DNA from: Bacteroidaceae bacterium | GTDB taxonomy: Bacteria; Bacteroidota; Bacteroidia; Bacteroidales; Bacteroidaceae | Length of the DNA: 53,790 nucleotides | Direction: 5' to 3' | Assembly (NCBI GenBank): GCA_017617805.1 | Contig: JAFZVN010000090.1 | Span: 1 to 53,790, forward strand | Shown: positions 9,032-18,499 of the stretch, piece after piece | Layout of the letters: the number at the start of each line of letters is the position of its first letter | How positions within the stretch are numbered: the stretch's first letter is position 1 | Translations under genes and position numbers: made by a program | Notes under the pieces: model-generated | What the model saw: the letters and a program-made list of their open reading frames with translations, nothing else | The model's database searches: none | Told to the model about the DNA's origin: nothing

Positions 9032-10116
9032 TGAGATTTTGCATTGGACTGCTTATGGGGCTGTTTGTCAGCCAATGTGCCCACACACAACAGAAAAGCA
9101 CTGATCGTGAGCTTTTTCACCCCACCGACTCCAATATCCAGTACATCGGTCGTATCGACTACTCCGACCCCATGCACCTTGCCTTCACCTACCCTGGAGT
9201 GCAGATACGCACAGGCTTCACAGGCACCTCGCTCGACATGATGTGCAAGCTCCACAGCGGCTACTTCATGGCAGAGATTGATGGTGGAGAACCCTTCAAG
9301 GTTTCCTTCCTCGGCAACACCATCGTCAAGTTGGCACACGATTTACAGGACGGCACACACCAAGCCGTTGTCACCTATGTGGGCGAAGGTTATGAGAACC
9401 TGCCCGAGTTCCACGGATTCTTCGTCGATAAAGGCAAGACCCTCGCCCCAGCCACGAACGTGCCCCAGCGCAAGATAGAGTTCATCGGCAACTCCATCAC
9501 CTGTGGCTACGGCATCGAAGCCAAGTCCGAAGCCGAACACTACGAGGAGAAGACCGCTAACTACTACTACACCTACGCTGCACGTACTGCCCGCAACCTC
9601 AATGCACAGGCACTCGTTGTGGCACGCAGCGGCATCGGTGTCTATCGCAGCTACAATGGTCCTCAGACAGGCGACAAGGTGAACATGAACACCGAATACC
9701 CCTACACATTATTATACAATAACCAGCACCTGTGGGACTTTTCACGCTACATCCCCGATGTGGTGTGCATCAACCTTGGCACAAACGACACTTCTACCCA
9801 AGGAGCTGACCCCACCCTCCTACTCAACGGTTTCAAGCAACTCTACCACCAGGTGCGCGGCCACTATCCCCAAGCCAAAATCGTATTCCTCTGTGGCTGC
9901 ATGATGTCAGGTGACCAACTCCGTTCAGCCCAGCAAGCCCTCGATGCCACCACCGACTATGCCCACCAGCAAGGCGATGCAGAGGTCTATCGTTTCGACT
10001 TCACGCCCCACGACGGCAGCCTCGGCTATGGAGCCGACTGGCATCCCTCCATGCGCCAACACGAGAAGATGGCAGGCGAACTCACTCCCTACCTGAAAAA
10101 GCTCATGAAGTGGTAA
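9028..10116 (+). CDS. CE2-type acetyl esterase (SGNH fold), exported
   Basis: 362 residues. The N-terminal hydrophobic stretch ends near a Cys (FVSQC), so it is exported, and possibly lipidated although the lipobox is poor. Residues about 30-140 are the jelly-roll domain characteristic of carbohydrate esterase family 2. The SGNH domain follows, with GNSITCGYG (nucleophile Ser near 155), GTND near 251 and DWHPS near 338 for the Asp/His. CE2 enzymes remove acetyl groups from xylan and similar sugars. The ATG overlaps the GH51 stop (ATGA), so the two enzymes are probably made together to debranch acetylated arabinoxylan. The substrate is inference. Confidence 0.88.
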   Translation: MMRFCIGLLMGLFVSQCAHTQQKSTDRELFHPTDSNIQYIGRIDYSDPMHLAFTYPGVQIRTGFTGTSLDMMCKLHSGYFMAEIDGGEPFKVSFLGNTIVKLAHDLQDGTHQAVVTYVGEGYENLPEFHGFFVDKGKTLAPATNVPQRKIEFIGNSITCGYGIEAKSEAEHYEEKTANYYYTYAARTARNLNAQALVVARSGIGVYRSYNGPQTGDKVNMNTEYPYTLLYNNQHLWDFSRYIPDVVCINLGTNDTSTQGADPTLLLNGFKQLYHQVRGHYPQAKIVFLCGCMMSGDQLRSAQQALDATTDYAHQQGDAEVYRFDFTPHDGSLGYGADWHPSMRQHEKMAGELTPYLKKLMKW

Positions 10117-10155
10117 AAGAAAGGTTATTTTTTTCGTGGTTTGGGTAAAAAGTTG

Positions 10156-10163
10156 TACCTTTG
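10156..10163 (+). promoter_or_regulatory. -7 promoter box upstream of the DUF1573 gene
   Basis: TACCTTTG, 32 bp before the ATG at 10196. A TTTG lies only 12 bp upstream, too close for the usual spacing. The box probably starts the long plus-strand run to pfkA. Confidence 0.6.
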
Positions 10164-10195
10164 CAACATATTAGCATTTTCAAGACAATATAAAG

Positions 10196-11260
10196 ATGAA
10201 GAAATACGTTATTATATGTGCATGGGGATTGGCAGTGTCGCTGAGCATGCAGGCACAGAGAATCTCTTTTGAGAAGAATACCGTCAACGCTGGTAACACC
10301 TTGTGGAAGAAACCTGTGACGGCCGTGTTTAAGTTTACGAACAAGGACAAAGACCCGTTGTTCATCAGGGAGGTGGATGCCGGCTGTGGCTGCCTGAAGC
10401 CTGAGTGGAGGACGGATGCCGTGATGAAGGGTGAGGAGGGTGAGATTCGTGTCACCTACGATGCGCAGCTGCTGGGTCATTTCGACCGCTACATCGATGT
10501 CTATACCAATGCCAGCGAGAAACCGACAAGGGTGCGGATGAAGGCGCTGGTGAGCAACGGAGAGAAGAAGTCGATGGAGGACATGTACCCCTACAGCATC
10601 GATGATATCCTGCTGAGTGCGAACTTTGTGGAGTTCCTCGATGTGAGTTCGGGCGATTCAGTGACGGCTGAGATTGAGATTTATAACAATGGCGACAATG
10701 TCTATACACCTCAGCTGATGCACTTGCCTTCGTATCTGACGGCTGAGTACAAGCCTGAGATGATTGCCCGTGGCAGACGTGGCAAGATTGAGCTGACCCT
10801 GCACAGCAAGGAGCTGAAAGACTTGGGTCTGAACCAGACGAGCATCTACTTGGCTCGTTTCTCGGGCGACAAGGTGGGTCAGAACAATGAGATTGCAGTG
10901 TCGGCGGTGCTGCTGCCTGACCTGCATTTTGCGGAGGAGTTCACGCGCAAGCCTAACTTCCACATCTCGACCACGGAGCTGCAGTTGGGCAAGATGGGCT
11001 CGAAGACGAAGCTGAAGGGGCGTGTGACCATCTCAAACAAAGGTCGTGGCGTGCTGAAGCTGAGTAAGATTCAGTCGTTCAACCAAGCTGTGACGGTGGC
11101 GCTGAAGAAGACGGAACTGCAACCTGGTGAGGCCATCACGATGGATGTGACGGTGGATGCGAGATTCTTGGGCATGTCGAAGGCGCAACCTCGTGTGCTG
11201 ATCATCACGAACGACCCGAACCATCCGAAGGAGGTGGTGAATGTGAGCTTTGAAAGGTAA
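10196..11260 (+). CDS. DUF1573 domain protein, exported
   Basis: 354 residues with a signal peptide (MKKYVIICAWGLAVSLSMQAQ). The first domain is a typical DUF1573 Ig-like module, recognisable by VFKFTNKDKDPLFIREVDAGCGC followed by a Lys-Pro-Glu-Trp. A second similar module near residue 255 contains GRVTISNKGRGVLKLSKIQ. Family members are abundant in Bacteroidetes and their biochemical role is unknown. The repeated ASH-like beta-sandwiches suggest an envelope binding role. The gene is followed by meaB after 52 bp with no terminator in between. Confidence 0.85.
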   Translation: MKKYVIICAWGLAVSLSMQAQRISFEKNTVNAGNTLWKKPVTAVFKFTNKDKDPLFIREVDAGCGCLKPEWRTDAVMKGEEGEIRVTYDAQLLGHFDRYIDVYTNASEKPTRVRMKALVSNGEKKSMEDMYPYSIDDILLSANFVEFLDVSSGDSVTAEIEIYNNGDNVYTPQLMHLPSYLTAEYKPEMIARGRRGKIELTLHSKELKDLGLNQTSIYLARFSGDKVGQNNEIAVSAVLLPDLHFAEEFTRKPNFHISTTELQLGKMGSKTKLKGRVTISNKGRGVLKLSKIQSFNQAVTVALKKTELQPGEAITMDVTVDARFLGMSKAQPRVLIITNDPNHPKEVVNVSFER

Positions 11261-11312
11261 GTTAGCCGCAATGACATTGCGACAGACAGGACAACAATAA
11301 GAATACAAAATC

Positions 11313-12413
11313 ATGGAACATCCAGAGAATAGTGCGGAATACGCTGGCTTGCAAGTGAATGCAGGTGTGGCACAGCCGTCGATTGTGAATCCGTATCTGA
11401 GCCAGATGCGGAAGAAGCGTCAGAAGCTGTTCACACCGGCTGAGTATGTGGAGGGTATCCTGAAGGGCAATGTGAGCATGCTGAGTCAGGCGGTGACCTT
11501 GATTGAGAGCGTGTTGCCTGAGCATCAGGTGATTGCGCAGGAAGTGATTGAGAAGTGTCTGCCCTACTCTGGCAATTCGGTCAGAATCGGCATCAGTGGT
11601 GTGCCTGGCGCTGGCAAATCGACCAGCATCGACGCCTTTGGTGTGCATCTGTTGGAGAACCGAGGTGGCAAGTTGGCTGTACTGGCCATCGACCCCTCGT
11701 CGGAAAAGACAAAAGGAAGTATCCTTGGCGATAAGACCCGCATGGAGAAGTTGGCCGTGCATCCGAAGTCGTTCATCCGTCCCAGCCCCACGGCTGGCAG
11801 CCTTGGTGGTGTGGCTCGCAAGACACGTGAGACCATCATCCTGTGTGAGGCGGCTGGCTACAACAACATCTTTGTGGAGACTGTGGGTGTGGGGCAGAGC
11901 GAGACGGCTTGCCACTCGATGGTGGATTACTTCCTGCTCATCCAGCTGGCTGGCACGGGCGATGAACTGCAAGGCATCAAGCGTGGCATCATGGAGATAG
12001 CCGATGGCATCGTCATCAACAAGGCCGACGGCAGCAATGTGGACAAGGCGCAACTGGCGGCTTCGCACTTCAGGAACGCCCTGCATCTGTTCCCTGTGCC
12101 TGAGAGTGGCATCGTGCCTGAGGTGATGTGCTATTCGGGCTTCTACGAGCTGAACATCGACGAGGTGCTGGACATGATTTTCCGCTACATCGACCAAGTG
12201 AAGGAAAGCGGCTACTTCCAGTATCGCAGGAATGAGCAGTCGAAATACTGGATGTATGAGAGCATCAACGAGCACCTGAAGAACAGCTTCTACTACAATC
12301 AGACCATCAAGGGCATGATTGGGCAAATGGAGAAAGAGGTGCTGGGCGGACAGATCACGTCGTTTGTGGCAGCAAAAAAACTGCTGGACACCTATTATGA
12401 GAACATTAAATAA
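11313..12413 (+). CDS. meaB: Methylmalonyl-CoA mutase-associated GTPase MeaB
   Basis: 366 residues of the G3E-like SIMIBI class. Walker A is GVPGAGKS (residues 96-103); it is followed by DPSSEKTKGSILGDKTRM and the switch region FVETVGVGQSE, then VINKADGSN for base recognition. The C-terminal helical dimerisation arm is present. The protein guards cobalamin loading and repair of methylmalonyl-CoA mutase in the succinate-propionate pathway. The mutase genes are not in the window. Length and motifs are complete. Confidence 0.95.
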   Translation: MEHPENSAEYAGLQVNAGVAQPSIVNPYLSQMRKKRQKLFTPAEYVEGILKGNVSMLSQAVTLIESVLPEHQVIAQEVIEKCLPYSGNSVRIGISGVPGAGKSTSIDAFGVHLLENRGGKLAVLAIDPSSEKTKGSILGDKTRMEKLAVHPKSFIRPSPTAGSLGGVARKTRETIILCEAAGYNNIFVETVGVGQSETACHSMVDYFLLIQLAGTGDELQGIKRGIMEIADGIVINKADGSNVDKAQLAASHFRNALHLFPVPESGIVPEVMCYSGFYELNIDEVLDMIFRYIDQVKESGYFQYRRNEQSKYWMYESINEHLKNSFYYNQTIKGMIGQMEKEVLGGQITSFVAAKKLLDTYYENIK

Positions 12414-12423
12414 AATAGATAGA

Positions 12424-13374
12424 ATGGGAATGAAAAGGAAAATGGGGATGCTGTGGATGATGGCCACCATGTCGGTCGCCGCCTTTGCGCAGGACGGAAG
12501 GACGGGCTATCAGTTTCTGCACATCCCTGTGAGCGCACACTCAGCAGCGTTGGGCGGTGCCAACATCAGCATTGTGGAGGATGATGCCACGCTGATGTGG
12601 ACGAATGCCGCGCTGATGACGAACGTGTCAGACAACACTATCGCTTTGGGATTCAACTCATACATCCGTTCCAGCTCGCTGTTTTCGGCTGGCTACACCA
12701 AAGCCATCGGCAAACGTGGCACTTGGGCACTGGGTGCTCAGATGCTGAACTATGGCAAGATGGACGAGACGGACGAGCTGGGCAATGAGCTGGGCAGTTT
12801 CACCGCTAAGGACATGAACTTCCAAACCTCCTATTCCTATATGCTGAGTGAACGTTGGAGCGGTGCCCTCGTGGCGAAGGTGTTGGTGAGCAACTACGCC
12901 AACTATTCGAGCACAGCCTTGGGCGCTGACTTGGCACTTAACTACTTCCATGAGGACAAAGGGATTTCGTTCTCGGCTGTGGGCAGAAACTTGGGTGGAC
13001 AAATCAGCACGTTCCATGAGGATGACCACCGCCAATCCTTGCCCTTCGATTTGGCTTTAGGCTTCAGCAAGGACTTTGAGAATGCGCCTCTGAGAGTGTC
13101 GCTGACAGCTGATGACATCACCAACTGGGAGGATGTGAAGTTCATCCAGCACTTTGTGTTGGGTGTGGACATCTTGCCATCGAAAAACACATGGATTGCG
13201 CTGGGTTACAACTTCCGTAGAGCCCATGAGATGAAGGTGCAGGACAAAAGCCACTGGGCTGGATTCAGCATCGGTGCAGGACTGAACGTAAAGAAATTCA
13301 AGGTGGGTGTGGCATACGGAAAGTATCACGTGGCCTCATCTTCCCTACTTATCAACGCAGGTTTTTCATTATGA
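12424..13374 (+). CDS. porQ: Type IX secretion system protein PorQ
   Basis: 316 residues from the ATG at 12424, 10 bp after meaB; the open frame extends further upstream but only antisense to MeaB sense codons. A signal peptide ends near AAFAQ. The mature part is an outer-membrane beta-barrel with [22 protein letters not shown] at the start, the typical PorQ/PorV-like opening. PorQ is an accessory outer-membrane component of Bacteroidetes protein secretion by T9SS. Its stop overlaps the cmk start (ATGA). No other por genes are in the window. Confidence 0.85.
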   Translation: MGMKRKMGMLWMMATMSVAAFAQDGRTGYQFLHIPVSAHSAALGGANISIVEDDATLMWTNAALMTNVSDNTIALGFNSYIRSSSLFSAGYTKAIGKRGTWALGAQMLNYGKMDETDELGNELGSFTAKDMNFQTSYSYMLSERWSGALVAKVLVSNYANYSSTALGADLALNYFHEDKGISFSAVGRNLGGQISTFHEDDHRQSLPFDLALGFSKDFENAPLRVSLTADDITNWEDVKFIQHFVLGVDILPSKNTWIALGYNFRRAHEMKVQDKSHWAGFSIGAGLNVKKFKVGVAYGKYHVASSSLLINAGFSL

Positions 13375-14084
13375 AGAAGATTATCATTGCAATAGATGGC
13401 CATTCCAGTTGCGGCAAGAGCACGATGGCAAAGCAGTTGGCCAAGGAGATTGGCTATGTTTATGTAGATACAGGTGCGATGTATCGTGCCGTCACTTTGT
13501 ATGCGATGCGTCATGGGTTTTATCCTGACGAGGGCATCAAGGAGGCAGAACTGAAAGCGGCGATTGACGCAGGAAACATCCAAATCAGCTTCAAGTTCAA
13601 CCCTGAGACAGGACGTCCAGACACCTACCTGAATGGAGAGAAGGTGGAGGATGAAATCCGTCAGATGGACGTGAGCAACCGTGTGAGCCCCATTGCCGCC
13701 CTACCCTTCGTGCGTGCTTTGCTGACCGAACAGCAGCAGGCGATGGGCAAAGAGAAGGGCATCGTGATGGATGGTCGCGACATCGGCACAGCCGTCTTCC
13801 CACAGGCAGAAATGAAGGTGTTTGTGACAGCTACAGCCAGAGTGAGGGCACAACGCCGCTTCGATGAGCTGATGGGCAAAGCCAAGACGCAGGAGGAAAA
13901 AGACGCGCTGAACTTCGAGGAGATTCTGAAGAATGTGGAGGAGCGTGACTACATCGACTCGCATCGTGAGGTGGCTCCACTCCGTCAGGCAGAAGATGCC
14001 ATCGTGCTGGACAACTCCGAACTGACAAGGGAAGAGCAGAGCGCATGGCTGTTGGAAAGATACAAGGAAATCGTACAATGCTGA
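13371..14084 (+). CDS. cmk: Cytidylate kinase
   Basis: 237 residues. The P-loop is [16 protein letters not shown], followed by [15 protein letters not shown] and the NMP-binding and lid region ([25 protein letters not shown]). It phosphorylates CMP and dCMP with ATP. The N-terminus is standard, and the length is typical for bacterial CMP kinase. It overlaps porQ by 4 bp and ispH by 7 bp, so translation is probably coupled along this operon. Confidence 0.96.
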   Translation: MKKIIIAIDGHSSCGKSTMAKQLAKEIGYVYVDTGAMYRAVTLYAMRHGFYPDEGIKEAELKAAIDAGNIQISFKFNPETGRPDTYLNGEKVEDEIRQMDVSNRVSPIAALPFVRALLTEQQQAMGKEKGIVMDGRDIGTAVFPQAEMKVFVTATARVRAQRRFDELMGKAKTQEEKDALNFEEILKNVEERDYIDSHREVAPLRQAEDAIVLDNSELTREEQSAWLLERYKEIVQC

Positions 14085-14947
14085 TAGAGATTGACGAGGG
14101 GTCGGGCTTCTGCTTTGGTGTGACAACAGCCATCAAGAAGGCAGAGGAAGAGCTGGCAAAGAGCGAGTCGCTCTATTGCCTGGGCGACATCGTGCACAAC
14201 GGCAGAGAGGTGGAGCGACTGAAGAAGATGGGCTTGATGACTGTCGAACATGCTGATCTCGACACCCTGCACGACACGAAAATGATGCTCCGTGCGCATG
14301 GTGAACCCCCTCAGACCTATCTCAAAGCGAAGGAACAGAACATCAGCCTGATTGATGCCACCTGTCCTGTGGTGCTGAACCTGCAAAGGCGCATCAAGAA
14401 AGCCTACGAAGAAGGCGGTCAGATTGTCATCTACGGCAAAAACGGACATGCAGAAGTGGTCGGATTGGTGGGTCAGACAGATGGAAACGCCATCGTCATC
14501 GAGAACTTGGAAGATGCCAAGAAACTGGACTTCAGCCACGATATCCAACTCTTCTCGCAGACAACCAAGTCGCTGGAAGGTTTCCGAGAGATTGTCAAAT
14601 ACATCGAGGAGAACATGCAGGAAGGTGCCTGTTTCAACTACTTCGACACCATCTGCCGAAGAGTCGCCAACCGAATCCCCAGCATTCGAAACTTTGCCGC
14701 ACAGCATGACATGATTCTCTTCGTGTGTGGCAAAAAAAGCTCAAACGGCAAGGTGCTCTACAACGAGTGCCTGTCGGTCAATCCGCACACCTACATGATA
14801 GATGCCCCTGAAGAGATTGAGAGCCAATGGTTTGAGGGTGTCCATTCAGTAGGCATCTGTGGAGCGACGAGCACACCTAAATGGCTGATGGAGGATTGCA
14901 AGCAAAGAATCGAAGAAGAAATTGTCAGTACAGGAGGATCCTTATGA
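14078..14947 (+). CDS. ispH: 4-hydroxy-3-methylbut-2-enyl diphosphate reductase (LytB)
   Basis: 289 residues, starting at the ATG at 14078 that overlaps the cmk stop. The three iron-sulfur ligands are visible: Cys12 in GSGFCFGV, Cys96 in DATCPVV and Cys193 in DTICRR. The substrate-binding motifs AHGEPP and GICGATSTP are present. It is the last enzyme of the non-mevalonate (MEP) pathway, making IPP and DMAPP. In related genomes ispH often lies close to cmk and pfkA (known context); here an amino-sugar cassette separates ispH from pfkA. Confidence 0.96.
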   Translation: MLIEIDEGSGFCFGVTTAIKKAEEELAKSESLYCLGDIVHNGREVERLKKMGLMTVEHADLDTLHDTKMMLRAHGEPPQTYLKAKEQNISLIDATCPVVLNLQRRIKKAYEEGGQIVIYGKNGHAEVVGLVGQTDGNAIVIENLEDAKKLDFSHDIQLFSQTTKSLEGFREIVKYIEENMQEGACFNYFDTICRRVANRIPSIRNFAAQHDMILFVCGKKSSNGKVLYNECLSVNPHTYMIDAPEEIESQWFEGVHSVGICGATSTPKWLMEDCKQRIEEEIVSTGGSL

Positions 14948-15354
14948 AGAAGCTGGATTACGAACTCATAGAATTGCCCAAGATTACCGACCCACGCGGC
15001 AACCTCACCGTGGCTGAGCAGATGAAGAACGTGCCGTTCGACATCAAACGAGTGTATTGGACATACGATGTGCCTGGTGGAGAAAGCCGAGGCGGTCATG
15101 CCCACAAGAACCTCTATCAGCTGGTGGTGGCAATGAGCGGCAGTTTTACGGTCACACTCGACAATGGCGAGGAACGTGAGACCATCCTGCTCAATCATCC
15201 TTGGCAGGGATTGCTCATCAAGCCCAACACATGGAGAACGCTGGATGACTTCTCCAGCGGAGCCGTTTGCATGGTGCTGGCAAGCGAACTGTTTGACTTG
15301 GATGACTACATCTACGAATATGACGAATTTCTCGACTATGTTCACCATCTATAG
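14944..15354 (+). CDS. WxcM/FdtA-like sugar 3,4-ketoisomerase (cupin)
   Basis: 136 residues; the start overlaps the ispH stop (ATGA). The sequence shows the family pattern: LIELPKITDPRGNLTVAEQ, IKRVYWTYDVPGGESRGGHAHK (metal-free cupin active-site His pair) and the C-terminal YIYEYDEFL. Characterised relatives (FdtA, QdtA) convert dTDP-4-keto-6-deoxyglucose to the 3-keto isomer for 3-amino-3,6-dideoxy sugars. The following acyltransferase and DegT aminotransferase fit that pathway, so the product is probably a dTDP-3-amino sugar for a surface glycan. The exact stereochemistry cannot be deduced. Confidence 0.85.
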   Translation: MKKLDYELIELPKITDPRGNLTVAEQMKNVPFDIKRVYWTYDVPGGESRGGHAHKNLYQLVVAMSGSFTVTLDNGEERETILLNHPWQGLLIKPNTWRTLDDFSSGAVCMVLASELFDLDDYIYEYDEFLDYVHHL

Positions 15355-16279
15355 ATACTCATCGGACAAGCAGTCAGCATGGGATGCCTTCATCGCCAAG
15401 AGCAAAAACGGCACCTTCCTGATGTACAGAGGATACATGGATTATCACTCTGACCGATTCGTTGACTGCTCCCTGATGTTCTATCTGAAAGAAAAGCTGT
15501 ATGCTGTCATCCCCGCCAACATCTGTGGCGACACTTTCTATTCGCATCAAGGACTAACCTACGGAGGGTTGGTGATGAACGAGAAGTGTACGGCAGCCAA
15601 CATCCTGCAACTCTTCGAGGAAATGAACGAGTGGCTGAAAGGACAAGGAGTGAAGAAGGTGGTGTATAAGCCCATTCCTCACATCTACAGCTCGATGCCT
15701 GCGGAAGAAGATCTCTACGCGCTGACAAGTATTTGTCGTGCCCGTCTGGTAATACGCGACATTTCCTCAGCCATTTTCCGCAACCATCGGATGAAGTTCA
15801 CTGAATCCAGAAAGGCTGGCATCCGTAAAGCTCAGAGAAAGGGATTGGTGGTAAGGGAGAGCACGGATTTCGCTACTTTCTGGCACATCCTTCACGATAA
15901 TCTATTGTCGAAATACGCTGTTCGTCCTGTGCATTCTGTGGATGAGCTGGAACTATTGCACGCCCGCTTCCCTGAGAACATACGCCTGTATATGGTGTAC
16001 GATGGCACAGAACCTATGGGAGGAACCCTTCTGTTCTTGACCACAGAGGTGTTGCATACGCAGTACATCTCAGCTAATGCCGCAGGAAAGGCAAATGGTG
16101 CCATCGACCTGCTGTTCGACGTGCTGATCAACGAGGTCTATGCCCACTATCAGTACATTGACTTTGGCAAATCAACGGTCAGCGAGAGTGCTGATCTCAA
16201 CCACAAACTCATTTTCCAAAAAGAAGGCTTTGGCAGCAGAGCTATCTGTTATGATACCTATGAATATACCCTATCTTGA
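15338..16279 (+). CDS. FemAB/GNAT-fold acyltransferase
   Basis: 313 residues, starting at the ATG at 15338, which overlaps the ketoisomerase gene by 17 bp. The sequence looks like a two-lobe FemAB/BioF2-like acyltransferase: GTFLMYRGYMDYH near the start, FTESRKAGIRKAQRKGLVVRE in the middle, and a C-terminal GNAT lobe with GGTLLFLTTEVLHTQYISAN and YIDFGKSTVSES. In this position it probably acylates the amino sugar made by its neighbours; characterised pathways use a left-handed-helix acetyltransferase (FdtC/QdtC) at this step, so this would be a non-homologous replacement. That role is inferred from the neighbours only. Confidence 0.7.
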   Translation: MFTIYRYSSDKQSAWDAFIAKSKNGTFLMYRGYMDYHSDRFVDCSLMFYLKEKLYAVIPANICGDTFYSHQGLTYGGLVMNEKCTAANILQLFEEMNEWLKGQGVKKVVYKPIPHIYSSMPAEEDLYALTSICRARLVIRDISSAIFRNHRMKFTESRKAGIRKAQRKGLVVRESTDFATFWHILHDNLLSKYAVRPVHSVDELELLHARFPENIRLYMVYDGTEPMGGTLLFLTTEVLHTQYISANAAGKANGAIDLLFDVLINEVYAHYQYIDFGKSTVSESADLNHKLIFQKEGFGSRAICYDTYEYTLS

Positions 16280-17363
16280 TTTGAAAGCGGTGACGGCTCT
16301 GCATGGCGAAGAGATTCAGGCGGCTGTGGCAGAGGTGGTAGGTAGCGGATGGTACCTGCAAGGACGGGCTTTGCAGCAATTCGAACAGCACTATGCGGAG
16401 TACATCGGAACGAAGTATTGCATCGGTGTGGCAAATGGACTCGATGCGCTGACCCTGACGCTAAGAGCTTATAAGGAAATGGGGAAACTGCAAGAAGGTG
16501 ACGAGGTTTTGGTTCCTGCCAACACCTTCATCGCAACGGTCTTATCCATTACGGAAAATCAGCTGAAGCCTGTGTTTGTGGATGTGGAGGAAGACACTTT
16601 AGACCTCAACCTTGCAGCCCTCGAACGTGCCATCACCTCGAAGACGAAAGTGCTCATGCTGGTTCACCTTTATGGCAGATGCACTTACAACGAACGCATC
16701 CAAAAGCTGTGTGAGAAACATCGGTTGTTACTCGTCGAAGACAATGCCCAAGCCCACGGATGTCAATACGAAGACAAGAAGACTGGCTCGTTAGGACAAG
16801 CAGCTTGCCACAGTTTCTATCCAGGGAAAAACCTGGGCGCTTTGGGCGATGGTGGTGCTGTGACTACTGACGATGAGGACTTGGCACAGATGATTCGCTC
16901 CATCGCCAACTATGGCTTTGCGGAAAAATATGTGGCAACCTATCAAGGACGTAACAGCCGACTGGATGAGGTCCAGGCAGCGGTGTTGAATGTGAAACTT
17001 CGACACCTGAATGAGGAGAATCAACGACGCATCGACTTGGCTCGTCTCTATTATAATAAAATAGAGAATGAGACGATACGGCTGCCCAAATTGATGGACG
17101 AGGGGAATAATGTCTATCATATCTTCCCTGTCTTCACGAAGAGAAGGGATGCCTTGAAGCAATACCTGCAGGACAAAGGCATCGGCACCCTCATCCACTA
17201 CCCTATCCCTCCCCATCAGCAGGAATGTTACAAGGAATACAACCAGCAGTCCTTGCCCATCACAGAGAAGCTGGCAAAAGAGGAACTGAGCCTACCACTC
17301 AACCCAACGATGACGGAAGAAGAAGCAATGTGGGTGGTGAAGGCTTTGAACGATTGGAAATAG
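16260..17363 (+). CDS. DegT/DnrJ/EryC1/StrS-family sugar aminotransferase
   Basis: 367 residues, starting at the ATG at 16260 and overlapping the acyltransferase by 20 bp. PLP-enzyme signatures are clear: GVANGLDALTLTLRA, VPANTFIATVLSI, VEDNAQAHGCQYEDKKTGSLG and the lysine in SFYPGKNLGALGDGGAV. Members such as FdtB and QdtB aminate the 3-keto sugar produced by the upstream ketoisomerase type. It completes a compact cassette of isomerase, acyltransferase and aminotransferase for a 3-acylamino-3,6-dideoxy hexose. dTDP-glucose synthesis genes (rmlA, rmlB) are not in the window. Confidence 0.92.
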   Translation: MNIPYLDLKAVTALHGEEIQAAVAEVVGSGWYLQGRALQQFEQHYAEYIGTKYCIGVANGLDALTLTLRAYKEMGKLQEGDEVLVPANTFIATVLSITENQLKPVFVDVEEDTLDLNLAALERAITSKTKVLMLVHLYGRCTYNERIQKLCEKHRLLLVEDNAQAHGCQYEDKKTGSLGQAACHSFYPGKNLGALGDGGAVTTDDEDLAQMIRSIANYGFAEKYVATYQGRNSRLDEVQAAVLNVKLRHLNEENQRRIDLARLYYNKIENETIRLPKLMDEGNNVYHIFPVFTKRRDALKQYLQDKGIGTLIHYPIPPHQQECYKEYNQQSLPITEKLAKEELSLPLNPTMTEEEAMWVVKALNDWK

Positions 17364-17404
17364 AAATCAAATAAAGGAATAATAATGCCCACACCCCGCA
17401 TGGC

Positions 17405-17441
17405 ATTCCTCCTCCTTCGGGGGAGGTTAGGAGGGGGCTAC
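17405..17441. repeat. Dispersed GC-rich palindromic repeat, copy 1
   Basis: Reads GGCATTCCTCC, TCCTTCGGGGGAGG, TTAGGAGGGGGCTAC. CCTCC and GGAGG pair around TTCGGG, and a second G-run follows. A similar block is at 33799-33828. It lies directly in front of pfkA, inside the 5' leader. Blocks of this kind are common between genes in Bacteroidetes (from general knowledge). Confidence 0.65.
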
Positions 17442-17444
17442 ATT

Positions 17445-18425
17445 ATGGCAGAAATCAAATGTATCGGAATCATCACTTCGGGCAACGATGCCCCTGGTAT
17501 GAACAGCGCTATCCGTGCCGTGACACGAGCAGCCATCTATAACGGGTTAAAAGTGAAGGCCATCTATCATGGCTACAAGGGACTCATCGACGGAGAAATC
17601 GTTGAGTTCCAAACCCAAAGCGTCAGCAACATCATCCAGTATGGCGGCACCATCCTCAAGTCCTCTCCCTCGAAGGAGTTCAAGAATCCTGAAGGCCGAA
17701 AGAAAGCCTACGAGAATCTGGTCAAGGAAGGGATTGACGCCCTCATCGTCATGGGTGGCGACGGCACGATTCAAGGTGCACGCATCTTTGCTCAAGAATA
17801 TGATTTCCCATGCATCGCCATCCCTGCCACCATTGACAACAACCTCTGTGGCACAGACACGACCATTGGTTATGACACAGCCCTCAACACCATCATGCAG
17901 ACGGTGGACAAGATCCGTGATACTGCCACCAGCCACTCACGCCTTTTCTTTGTCGAGGTGATGGGTGATGGAGCAGGTTTCCTTGCCCTGAACAGCGGTA
18001 TTGCTGCTGGTGCGGAGGAGGCCATCGTGCCCACCATCGAAGTGGAGGATGACCAGCTCAAACATTTCATTCAGAAAGGATTCCGCAAAACCAAAGGCTC
18101 TGCCATCGTGTTAGTAGCCGCCAACGAACAGACAGGTGGTGCCATGCACTATGCCGACTTGGTGAAGAGTGAATATCCTGACCTCGAAGTGCGTGTTTCC
18201 ATCATTGGACATGCTCAGCGTGGTGGCCATCCGACAGCCCACGACCGCATCATCGCCAGCCGCATGGGTGCCGCTTCCATCCAAGCTATCCTCAAGGGAC
18301 TGCGTAATGTGATGATTGGCATCGACAACGATGATATTGTCTATGTCCCCTTCTCACGTGCCATCAAAGAAAATCGTGCTATCGACCGCAATCTGCTTGA
18401 TATCTTGCACAACATCTCCATCTAA
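17445..18425 (+). CDS. pfkA: ATP-dependent 6-phosphofructokinase
   Basis: 326 residues from the ATG at 17445 ([13 protein letters not shown]). An in-frame ATG at 17385 would translate the palindromic repeat and is rejected. Signatures: [15 protein letters not shown] (the canonical second Gly is Asn), [11 protein letters not shown] (GGDG, the ATP-dependent form rather than PPi-dependent) and [20 protein letters not shown] with the catalytic Asp in TID. The second Asp of the canonical TIDND is Asn. It catalyses the committed step of glycolysis. It ends in a strong hairpin terminator facing rel. Confidence 0.95.
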   Translation: MAEIKCIGIITSGNDAPGMNSAIRAVTRAAIYNGLKVKAIYHGYKGLIDGEIVEFQTQSVSNIIQYGGTILKSSPSKEFKNPEGRKKAYENLVKEGIDALIVMGGDGTIQGARIFAQEYDFPCIAIPATIDNNLCGTDTTIGYDTALNTIMQTVDKIRDTATSHSRLFFVEVMGDGAGFLALNSGIAAGAEEAIVPTIEVEDDQLKHFIQKGFRKTKGSAIVLVAANEQTGGAMHYADLVKSEYPDLEVRVSIIGHAQRGGHPTAHDRIIASRMGAASIQAILKGLRNVMIGIDNDDIVYVPFSRAIKENRAIDRNLLDILHNISI

Positions 18426-18462
18426 CACACTCTCAAGGCATTAGCACTTAGGAATAAACAAT

Positions 18463-18499
18463 GAAGTGGCATGAGCATCAAACTCTTGCCACTTCTTTT
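18463..18499. terminator. Bidirectional terminator between pfkA and rel
   Basis: GAAGTGGCATGAG pairs with CTCTTGCCACTTC (13-bp arms, one mismatch), followed by TTTT in the plus direction. The 3' arm overlaps the last codons of the convergent rel gene. Confidence 0.8.

Noticed and set aside
17385-17444. Earlier start for pfkA at 17385
   Set aside because: The extra residues are a translation of the dispersed palindrome, while [13 protein letters not shown] fits the normal PfkA N-terminus.
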